Positions 55,406 to 64,000 of a stretch of DNA of 64,000 bases are shown one piece after another (position 1 is the stretch's first letter; each line of letters starts with the position of its first letter). A model generated the notes under the pieces. The model saw nothing but the letters and a program-made list of their open reading frames with translations. It did not search any database and was not told the DNA's origin. This stretch comes from Linnemannia hyalina (taxonomy: Eukaryota > Mortierellomycota > Mortierellomycetes > Mortierellales > Mortierellaceae): contig JAHRHY010000001.1 in the NCBI GenBank assembly GCA_019671135.1, positions 1,860,001-1,924,000 of the forward strand, in the 5' to 3' direction. The translations under genes were made by a program, and so were the position numbers.

Positions 55406-56981
55406 TCATACTGCAAAGCTGGAAGAGTCCATAGAGAGTTTGCAAAGTCTAGAGATCAAACCGCCGAGCTGAACAAGCGACGTGACTCCCTCCAGAATCT
55501 TCATGTGCGTCAATCCAATTTCCTATGCAAAAAATAGTCAAGTTAGCTCCAGCTCTAATCACTTGCCAGCAACCGTTCACTGCTCCCAAAGCGAATTAAT
55601 ATGGTACCTTGATGTAGTCGAGTTTCATGTACTCGGGCATGCCGTCGTAAAACTTGACAACCCTGAAGAGCGTTGTGATGATATCGACAGCACTGTATCC
55701 TTGACGCCACAGCTGGTGGATGCCCTGCAGCGCATTGTCAACATTGACCTGCTGGCAGCTGGCAATAATGGCGTTGATCATGACTGGGTGAGGCTGGTCG
55801 CAGACCTTGAAGACGTTCTCGTCATTGACGTATCCAAATCCTGACCACGTCGACTGCAAATTGTTGATGGCTTGACGCATATCGCCCTCTGCTGTGAAAA
55901 TAAGTGCCTCCAATCCTGCTGCGTTGTATTTCACCTAACCATGTTCAGAACAACAATAATTAATTAGCTTTCTGTTAGAGCTTATTGGCGCAATGCTTAA
56001 CATGACATCGTCAGGCATGAATGCACAAATTTACCTTCTCGGCGTCGCAAATCTCCATCAGACGTTGAAGGACCTGCTTGTCTGTCAACTTTGTGTATCG
56101 CAGCATGGCGCATCGACTCTGAATAGGCTCAATGATCTTACTGGACTGGTTGCAGGCGAGTGCGAATCGCGTTGTGCTCGAGTAAATCTCCATAGTGCGT
56201 CGAAGTGCCTGCTGGGCTCCCGCTGTCATACTGTCTGCCTCATCCAGAATAACAATCTTGTGTCGTCCAGCGGGCAACGTCACCTTCTTCTGTGCAAAGG
56301 TCTTGATCTTGTTTCGAACGACATCAATTCCACTATTGGTGTCATAGAGACAAAGTGTGTTGGTGTGAGTAATTGGTGAAGCGAGGTGATGCGAGGTGAA
56401 ATCAACGCCTTTTATCCGCATGATCCTGTTTTGCTTATACGTACCGGTCGTCTGAGGCGTTCAATTCGAGGACACCCTCCTTGAAGGCAGTACCGAGCAA
56501 CTCATGAGCCAGGCACAGAACACTCGTCGTCTTTCCAATACCAGGAGATCCCTAAGTGTACGAAATGTGGGCGAATATAGCAATTGTGAGCTTGTTTCCA
56601 TCCGCGTCGAATACGACGTCCTGGTCCTGGTCCTGGCGATAAGCACGATTGACAAGGCACAAAACACGTACCGAGATAATCATATGTGGCATGTTTCCTT
56701 TGTTGGCGATCAACTGGAGACGCTCGACAGTTTCCTCGTTACCAACAATATCCTTGAGCACCTCGGGTCTGTACTTTTCAACCCTAAAAAGTGTCCATTA
56801 CAACAACAATCACCACCGTTAACTCTGGGCCGTGACTGATTCCAGCGATGCAAGAGTGTTGAATAAAGAGTTTTTACCATGGGAGTTCATAAGAGTCGAC
56901 ATTTCCCTTGAACTGTGCGTTGAGGTTGGCGACCTGTGCTGCTGTTGAGGGTGCTGATGAGGTTCCGTTGCTGCTTGCCAT
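55406..56981 (-). CDS. RFC2: Replication factor C small subunit (Rfc4 of budding yeast / RFC2 of human)
   Basis: AAA+ subunit of the clamp loader that places PCNA on primer-template junctions. Six exons (about 56981-56878, 56783-56672, 56551-56445, 56332-56035, 55934-55608, 55522-55406) give 354 residues, the usual length. Seen in order: [20 protein letters not shown] (RFC box II), [20 protein letters not shown] (Walker A), [20 protein letters not shown] (box VI), [20 protein letters not shown] (Walker B, DEAD, and start of box VII), [20 protein letters not shown] (sensor 1 and the SRC arginine finger) and [20 protein letters not shown] (sensor 2). The last exon encodes a helical collar end ([20 protein letters not shown]). 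The N-terminus [15 protein letters not shown] is short. Divergent from the Sec72-like gene; the two starts are 241 bp apart. Confidence 0.97.
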
Positions 56982-57221
56982 TATTGAAGAGAGTGTCGAG
57001 TGATCGAGCGCGAAAGAGTGTCTGTTTTGTTTGTCGACGACGCCACCATTTTTTCACTCGCGCCCGTTGTTGCGTTCCCATTGGCTCTCTGCCTTAAGGG
57101 TTCCCACTTATGGCCCTTGCCTTACCCTGAGAAGAACAGAAGAAAAAAGAAGCGCCCATCATCTACTTGTCCTCCCCTCCTTTCAACTCTCCACTCCTCC
57201 TTATTCACAACATCATCCATC

Positions 57222-57815
57222 ATGTCCGTCGTCGACCTCCAGATCGCCAACGACAAGGTCGTCTGCGCCCAGCACAAGAACGAGGTCTGCTCAGAGTGCA
57301 ACCAGTCCTTCCTCGAGATCAACGACCTCACCCGCCATCTTAAGTCAACCAACGGTCAAGTGCCTCCCCCAGGGGCTGTCCTCCCCCTGCGATCGCAGCA
57401 GATTGCAAAGATGCGCGAGGAAGGAAACACTTTTTTCCGTGCACAGCGTCATCAGGAGGCCATCGTCGCCTACACCAACGCCATCAACATCGCCTTTGAC
57501 CGCCCCCTCTGGGAACCTACACAGCTTGCCCGTGAGGAGCTCGCCGTCCTGCTGTGCAACCGCTCGGCCGCCTATATTGCCCGCAAGGAGTGGGTCAACG
57601 CCTATGTGGACGCCGAGGGTGTCATCGAGTTGAAGCGCCCCTGGTCCAAGGGTCACTTCCGTCTGGGCAGGGCCTTGTTCGGAATGGGACGTCTGGAGGA
57701 GGGTATCCAGGCACTCAAGCTGGGATTGATGTTTGACCCCGAGAGTGCAGAGATCCAGAAGGCCCTCAAGGAGGCCGAGACCGCTCTTGCCGTAGAGGAG
57801 GCCCAGGAGGAGTAA
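57222..57815 (+). CDS. SEC72: TPR protein, ER translocation subunit Sec72-like
   Basis: Fungal Sec72 is a cytosolic TPR subunit of the Sec62/63 post-translational ER translocon that receives Hsp70-bound precursors. It is a single exon of 197 codons. The N-terminus has a small Cys motif (VCAQHKNEVCSECNQSF) and the segment EINDLTRHLKSTNGQVPPPG. Three TPR-like helix pairs follow: KMREEGNTFFRAQRHQEAIV with AYTNAINIAFDRPLWE, LAVLLCNRSAAYIARKEWVN with AYVDAEGVIELKRPWSKGHF, and RLGRALFGMGRLEEGIQALK with LGLMFDPESAEI. The order and the WSKGHFRLGRAL motif match Sec72 and TPR co-chaperones such as the TTC4/Sgt class; length and lack of other domains favour Sec72. No membrane segment is present, as in yeast Sec72. 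Confidence 0.8.
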   Translation: MSVVDLQIANDKVVCAQHKNEVCSECNQSFLEINDLTRHLKSTNGQVPPPGAVLPLRSQQIAKMREEGNTFFRAQRHQEAIVAYTNAINIAFDRPLWEPTQLAREELAVLLCNRSAAYIARKEWVNAYVDAEGVIELKRPWSKGHFRLGRALFGMGRLEEGIQALKLGLMFDPESAEIQKALKEAETALAVEEAQEE

Positions 57816-58555
57816 GGAACACGCGCGATCTATTGAACCAACAGCAAGGAAAATCGACGACAACAACCTCCTGCCATCTATACCACCTCTTGCGACAACG
57901 CAAATGCAGGAGCAACCGAGCAAGCAGGCAGAGGAAGAAGTCCGCGACAAAGATATAGAGTATGAGGAATGAGAAAAGGAGAGGAGTCGAAAAATGGACG
58001 ACACGAAAAGGGCGCCATACCTCTTGACCTGCAGGATCTGGAATAGAGTCCCCGACGCCCTAATTGGCGTTTGCCAAGTAGATTATTAAAACACTAGCAT
58101 TTGAACTTTAGGGCGTGATTGTTGAGTGGGCACCCTTCACTGACTGGGTGTATATACGTGTGTGAATCGATTGAAGTGCTGCTTTTGTGTTCAAGACTTC
58201 AAGTTGTAAATGGAACCTTGGAGACGGCGATCCATGCTGGTTCGATTTGCTGCTGCAGGAGAAGTCGGGATCACATACCATAGATTCTCATCACTTTCAT
58301 TTTTTGATTGTTCCGTCACTTCTCTCTCTTGTTCCCACGTCCCCACCCTTACGGCCTTCTTCCTCTACTTCCTGTTCCCTCTCCACACATACACCCTCTC
58401 TTCTTCCTCTTTCCTTTCTTCCTTCCTCTTCACCTATTCTCCACTTCTTCACTTCTCCACTTCTCCACTCCCACATGCATGCATCCTTAATCCATCTACT
58501 CCCATAGATATACATCCACCGATCCATTCCCCACATACATACCACAAACACGGTC
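57816..58555. other. Intergenic region, CT-rich leader of the RCC1 gene
   Basis: About 740 bp. The part 58290-58550 is strongly pyrimidine-rich with CTTC/CTCC repeats, like the leaders of SRE1 and the 11-kb gene. No gene seen. Confidence 0.55.
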
Positions 58556-61500
58556 ATGTACAGGCCAAACAATAGCAGCGGCAGCAGCAGCAGCAACACC
58601 AATACCACCAATCACCAAAGGACACAGCACAAACCTTTCCTCAGCACCCGTCCACGTCCTTCCCCTCTGCACGCCTCTCCCCATTCATCCATATCCCCAC
58701 TCTCAACCCTCTCACCCACACCCTCTGCCCCTGTCTCTGTCTCAACAAACCCTGGTTACACCTTCTCACTGGGCAAACCAAGGTCCTTCAGAGCACCGAC
58801 CACCTCCGTAGCTCACGGACAAAAGAGCATTTTCCCTTCAACAGCAAAAACAACAACAACGTCTACACGACCAGGTTACTGTCAGCCGACTCTTGACCAA
58901 CAACAGCGAACGACTGAGATCTACAAACGTTACGACAATGCATCCTATGCCACACCATATCAACGTCAACAAGCCCCTTTGCACCAACAGAACCAACGCC
59001 AGAGGATAAAAGGCGTCGACCCTCGTCACAAATACGCACCATCGCCGTCAGACCCTTTGATTTCCCTCTACCAGAAGATGCATTCTCAAGCTGCAGTCTA
59101 TCAACATTCACCGCAGGATCATATCACATCACTTCATACCCATGGTCTCGCTACTGTTAATGCTGCAGAGGTAGCACTTCCCCCTTCGCCCATCACCGAC
59201 TCATCGACATTCATGTTTATCGATACATCACCGATCGAACAGACTCAACGAACTGCAAAGTTGGAGGCCAGGCAAGAGCGGAGAGAGCTCATACGAGCTA
59301 AGGCGCGGGAGGTGCGACTGGAACTGCTGGCGTTGGAGCAGCTGGAGAAAGATATGGATTCGGAACTGGACGACGCGGGTGGCTCGTATGACGATCTGGA
59401 TCAGCTATTCTCGCCGGGAGGCTCGCCTGTTGGTTCTCTGCCCTCTCCAGCCTTCGCGTTTCATGGATCAAATGCAGTCCTGGAACCAACCTCCGGTCTG
59501 GTGAGGCATCCACCACAGTCACCACACCCCGATTCGATCGACGGTGGGGGCTCGCAGCAGTTTCAAGGATTTCAGCAGCGGATACCCTCAACAGTCGCGC
59601 GCGGTGTTCCCTTACGGTCAACTTTGGGTTCCGGTGCCACCCATGGAGTGTCACCCGTGTCCAAGCTAGCAGTCAGAGCAGGGACTCGACCTGGATCAGG
59701 AACGGTCACGTCGACCCCTTCGCCGACATCACCGCATTCATCACCATCACCCCCCATCAGCCCGCTCTCAGAGTCATACACCGTGGAAGGTGTGATCGCA
59801 GAGCGGGATCGTAACACGATCAGTGCTTCGACAAAAGCTCAACAAACAAGGAAGATTATGGGATGGAGACCACACGTCGGCGTGCAAGATGTATGGGACA
59901 ATCATTCTTCTCAGGCTGAGGAGGATGAGGATGATGGCTTGCATGGATATCTGCATGGATTTGAAGAAGGTAACACAACAATCAATCATCGACAAGTAGA
60001 GTTTATGCACATGGCACATGTTAACAACGCATCATACTAAAGGCACTGTTCATTTTTATGTGTATTGTAGATCTCAGGGACATTACCCTCTCGGACATGA
60101 TGGCAAGGAATCTCAACTTGCTGAGCGAGAGCGACGACCTTGATGTTGACAGCAACTCTATCGAGCAGGAACCAAGGCACCAGAGTGACCACGACAATGA
60201 ACAGATCTATGACGAAGTCAACATGACCATGGCTGACAGGACCTGCATCTTCATGTCAAACTTGGAGCACGATTATGACCTACAGGCAGCTGCAGGACAT
60301 GGAATCCCTTCGTTGCTGTCGGAGACCCTCCCCGAAAACGATTACGACTTTTCGTTCATGAGTGACACAGAAATGCCAGATCGCTACACCCCAATCGCAC
60401 CAAGGTCGACACTTCTCCCGTCTCAACGGAACAACCGAGATCCTCTGTGGATGCAAACACGTCATTCGTCATCATTGGCTCTGTCCCAACCCGCTGCAAA
60501 GGAGCCCATCCTCGACGAAATCTTGAAATCGCTTCCACCACTACCTCAGTCGCCAGAGTCTAGACGGTCATTCCAATCACCTACAGCAACGACAGCCAAG
60601 GAGGCTATGATGGAAGAGTTCCTGCGGTCACTTCCACCTCTGCCCCGCTCCCCGGAATATCAGAGACCATTCCCACCTCCAGCACTCGAGACAAATCCTG
60701 TTGGGGACCTGGTCTCACTTCCACCGTTGCCTCAGTCCCCCAAAATTCACCAGCCAATTGCAGATAATAGCACAGCAGGTGCAATGGACGACTCTTTGCA
60801 AGCGGATCAGGTCGGATCCGGTCGCACTCTTCCAGTTCTTGCACCAATCGTTACTTCGAAGGAGCACTGTCTACAGATCCTGCAGCGCCGAAAGAGAAAC
60901 AGTGACCAGCGACGACACATGACTCCTCACCCAACAACCCGCTCCCAGTCTCCTCAGTCGTTGGCCACGCCTGTGACAGGATCCCCGCATTCCGAGTTTT
61001 CGACACCACGACCCCGCGACGACATCTCTTCGGAGCTGAGCACACCCACCTCTACTTATATGTCTGCAATGGAAGACTTTTCTTTCTCATCGACCAATAC
61101 CCAAGGACATCTGCGAGATAACGATGGTCTGAAGATGAGTCTACCAAAACGCAGCAGTGGGTCTGCCATGAACATGCCCAGTGAGCTTATTCAGCCGCCA
61201 CCAGCCCCCGCCCAGGAGAGCAGGAGAGCCAGGATTGAGGTGACAGAGGCAATTCTTAGTGGAACCCCACGTGTACGCCACCAGCCTTTGGACATGATCA
61301 TCATCCGCCCTACCCGATCGCATTCTGGTTTCCTGCACAAGGATCCTTCGTCCCATCCGGGAAGTGAAAGCTCGTCTCCTTGGCCGCCATTATCTCCGAC
61401 GCAATCCATCGACTCGAGACAGTCGGATGGTACGGTAGGCTCGTCATGGTCGTGGTCGTATCCGCCATCTCTTGAGTCGAATGCTGGCTCTGTTGGATCG

Positions 61501-63225
61501 GGATCTGCGGATGGGTTGCAGGTGTACGCCGGTGCTGAAGGAAAGGGTTCGAGTTGGGGAGGACGTCCTAACAACTTGACGTGCTTGTCGATGGGTATCA
61601 AAATCAAGTCTCGGAGCATGTCGTCATTGACCAAGCAGCAGCATGGTTGGTTGAGCTTCCAGGCACTGGATGTTCGGATGGTCGCGTCTGGTCGGTGTCA
61701 TATTGTCGTTGTTACACGGACGAATCAAGTGTACTCTTGCTGGGAGACCAATACTGACGAGCTGTCGGATTCTAGACTGCCATCGACGCGGGGTGCCAGC
61801 GATCGCGATATCGAGACTGCGTTGGGAAGGAGTGTCAGTGCGGACAATGGAGCAGGATACGTTCAGGATACGGCTCTTCATCCTGTCCTTGTTGAGATCG
61901 ATGGAATGACCGCGCTGGAGTCACCTATCGTTAAGGTTGTGTGCTCGGACAGTGCTACCTTCTTGTTGACAGAGGCCGGCGACTTGTGGGGATGGGGTTG
62001 TTTCGAGGTACGTGCGTCATTTTTATCGTAAGACGACCGTGGCATATACGTTGAAATGTTGTCTTTCAATGAACTGACAGTCTTTTATTGTTTCGACTAA
62101 AAGGACCTGACTGGTAACAAGATCGGACTGCTCCATGAAAAGTCTGCTGCTCGACCTATCCAGATCTGTTCACACAGGCAGAGAATCAAGGATGTGGTCT
62201 GTGGCAAGAACCATGTTTTGATCCTCAGTGCCGCCGGTGAAGTCATTTCATGGGGCTCCAACGAGTACGGCCAACTCGCGCGACTGCGTACACCTTCTCG
62301 CTCGCCATTACTCGGAGGTGAGGCGATCTTTGACCTTTCACCTCACTTTGTCGAAAACATGCCAGTCAACATTCTCGGAATCGGGGCCAGCAAGACTGGA
62401 TCGTTTGCTTGGGATCAAGATCAGCTGTATGCGTGGGGGGACAATACCTTTGGTCAGCTTGGGTACGAATCGACGATGAGCTCGACGTCTCGATGGAAGC
62501 AGTCTATCAGCAGCACTGGGACCCGCGACGGACGGGTGATTGTGGGTGCTCCAAGATCGGTCGCGTTGCACTGGAAGGGGAGGTCGATCAAGCAGGTGTT
62601 TGGAGGAATGAGGCATACAGTGATCCTGTCAAGCTCAGGATTGATCATCACGATGGGGGATGACGAATTCGGACAGTTAGGCGCTACTTCTCGATCGAAA
62701 CTGTCTGCTTCGTCTCTAGGTTCCGGGTCGGCATCCCCTTTGCATCCAAGCCAGAGTCATGATCTCGGACATTCACCTCTTTCATCTACCAACAGCTCGG
62801 TTATGATGAACTTTGATGATCACATGTCACCATCCATGGATGCCAGTGGCGCCGGTATCTCGCCTTTGGGGTCACCAAGACTCAGGCCTCGCCGTTTGAA
62901 CCCGACACTGGTCAGGGTCGGTCCTAGAGTCAAGGAGATTAGTTGCGGTGACTTTCATACAGTGATATGCTGTGAGAACGGACAGATATATGCCTGGGGT
63001 CAAGGATTTGATGGCGTTCTTGCGATTCACAACGTCTACAGCGGCAACCAGCTACAACAACCGCAGCGAGGAGGGGTTCTCTCATTGGAGGTCATGGCTG
63101 GTGGCAGCATGTCACCGAGGATGATTCATTCCGACTTATCTTTGTCCCGGGAAAAGACGCGCAAAGTGGTCTCTGTGTCAACGATGCGATATGGCGTATC
63201 GCTTGCCCTGGTTTCTAGTGCATAG
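58556..63225 (+). CDS. RCC1-like beta-propeller protein with long disordered N-terminus
   Basis: Three exons (58556-59969, 60071-62007, 62104-63225) sum to exactly 1491 codons including the stop. Residues 1-950 are mostly disordered: poly-S/N, Q/H-rich and Pro/Ser-rich parts, with one charged helix (AKLEARQERRELIRAKAREV ending LEQLEKDMDSELDD). The C-terminal third has RCC1 repeats: VASGRCHIVVVTRTNQVYSC, LLTEAGDLWGWGCFE, VVCGKNHVLILSAAGEVISW ending GSNEYGQLA, FAWDQDQLYAWGDNTFGQLG, GGMRHTVILSSSGLIITMGD ending DEFGQLG, and ISCGDFHTVICCENGQIYAW. That is about six or seven blades, with a Ser-rich insert in the last third. RCC1 itself is a Ran nucleotide exchange factor, but many long fungal RCC1 proteins act elsewhere as scaffolds; function is not assignable. 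The middle contains three copies of a SLPPLPxSPE-type motif. Confidence 0.86.
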
Positions 63226-63523
63226 ATCTCCTCGCCTTTCTTTCTCTTGAATGGGCGAAGTCCCTGGTGCCAATGTTACTTGATAGTCAGCAGTCACTTT
63301 CGAGCCAGAGAAGCACTCATTAAATTTGTCAGGAGGAATCCGAACCCAGTGAAACCCTTAACTAACACGACTGCCATATTGTTTTCATCACTAGATTGGA
63401 AGCCTTGAGTGTGCATATCTAAGGACATCCTTCAAGCCACCTTTTTTTTTTTTTTAGTAAACACAAAACGGTGCCTTGCACATACTCTCTCATCAACCAT
63501 CAACCAGACAACTATACATCACA

Positions 63524-64000
63524 ATGCCAACCGTTCGTAAGCGCCGCACCATCAAGACTCCTTCGCGCAAGGTCACCCGCAAGACCGCCAACAAGCACAA
63601 GCGCAAGGTCAATGTCATCGGCAACAAGATCATCCGCGATAACTGGGACAAGAAGGCCACCCTCCGTCAGAAGTATGCTCCTGTCTCTCTTCTTTCTTCT
63701 ATCTCAAGGCCGTTGTTTTATCGATGGAAGGAAGCATTCGCTAACTGTCTTTTTTTTTAAAATCGTTGTTGATACTTAGCTATGCTCGTTTGGGACTGTT
63801 GCAGTCATTGAACGGCGTGACAGGAGGTATTGAGGTCATGAACGAAGACGAGCTCATGGAGAACGAACAGAAATCCCTCGAGGAGCTCGCAGAATCCCTG
63901 ACGGCCGAACAAGGAATCATCCAGCGCGACGACGCCGGAAACATCATCAACGTCATTGTCGGAAAGATCAAGTCCAAGGAGGAGATTGCCGAGTTCATGG
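63524..64000 (+). CDS. NOP16: Nop16-like 60S ribosome biogenesis protein, 3' end outside window
   Basis: Nucleolar factor in pre-60S particles. Exon 1 (63524-63672) encodes a very basic start (MPTVRKRRTIKTPSRKVTRK, then NKHKRKVNVIGNKIIRDNWD), typical of Nop16. The intron (63673-63779) starts GTATGC and ends CTTAG. Exon 2 begins CAG-AA|C-TAT, giving RQNYARLGLLQSLNGVTGGI, the family motif with the NY(A/K)xLGL core, and runs past the window edge in frame. Upstream, a T-run at about 63443-63456 precedes a compact leader. The protein is cut at about residue 123 of an expected 200 or so. Confidence 0.88.

Noticed and set aside
1..64000. CRISPR arrays, prokaryote-type operons or prophage
   Set aside because: No direct-repeat/spacer pattern, and the coding style is clearly eukaryotic with spliceosomal introns.

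Overview
The window is nuclear DNA of a filamentous fungus. Genes are 0.3-5.5 kb apart, on both strands, and most are split by short GT-AG introns of about 60-340 nt. Poly-Q/N tracts, CT-rich 5' leaders and (A)n, (TG)n and (GA)n microsatellites are common. The gene content (SPX-ankyrin GDE1, Vip1-type inositol pyrophosphate synthase, SREBP with its long C-terminal domain, Fanzor, piggyBac, an MLKL-NTD-like protein) suggests an early-diverging fungus, most likely Mucoromycota/Mortierellomycota. That placement is inference from family content; no rRNA or mitochondrial marker is present.

Layout. 1-4.6 kb (+): 3' part of GDE1. 4.7-9.3 kb (-): amino-acid/choline-type permease with an exceptionally long disordered tail. 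11.0-14.8 kb (+): a large protein joining a four-helix-bundle-like N-terminus to a Cys/His cluster and beta-rich modules. 15.0-22.4 kb (-): the accessory block. It holds a Fanzor (eukaryotic TnpB-like RNA-guided nuclease) relic, immediately preceded on the same strand by an XPG/FEN1-like PIN nuclease relic, then a decayed piggyBac transposase with candidate imperfect terminal inverted repeats. 22.4-24.7 kb (-): tail-anchored, mostly disordered protein. 26.6-27.7 kb (+): secreted protein with a Pro-rich minisatellite. 29.0-32.9 kb (+): SREBP (Sre1). 33.1-36.9 kb (-): Vip1/PPIP5K. 37.5-39.0 kb (-): Mis12 kinetochore subunit. 40.1-42.6 kb (-): F-box/LRR-like protein. 43.1-48.7 kb (-): protein with two START-like domains and a C-terminal membrane anchor. 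48.7-52.2 kb: gene-poor, with a long polypurine tract. 52.2-53.9 kb (-): Oxa1. 54.2-55.3 kb (+): GPATCH4-like. 55.4-57.0 kb (-): replication factor C subunit. 57.2-57.8 kb (+): Sec72-like TPR protein. 58.6-63.2 kb (+): RCC1-propeller protein. 63.5 kb to the end (+): Nop16, cut by the window edge.

Most genes are conserved housekeeping genes with no operon-like relationship. Two divergent pairs (OXA1/GPATCH4 and RFC/SEC72) share short intergenic promoters. GDE1 carries an SPX domain, the sensor for inositol pyrophosphates, and Vip1 makes them; the two are functionally linked although 28 kb apart. The most unusual part is 14.9-20 kb, where Fanzor and the XPG-like nuclease lie head-to-tail and look like one mobile unit. 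Both are interrupted by in-frame TAG codons, and Fanzor also by a frameshift. A compact set of inverted repeats directly 3' of the Fanzor stop is a candidate guide-RNA scaffold. Exon coordinates were read by eye and may be off by a base or two.
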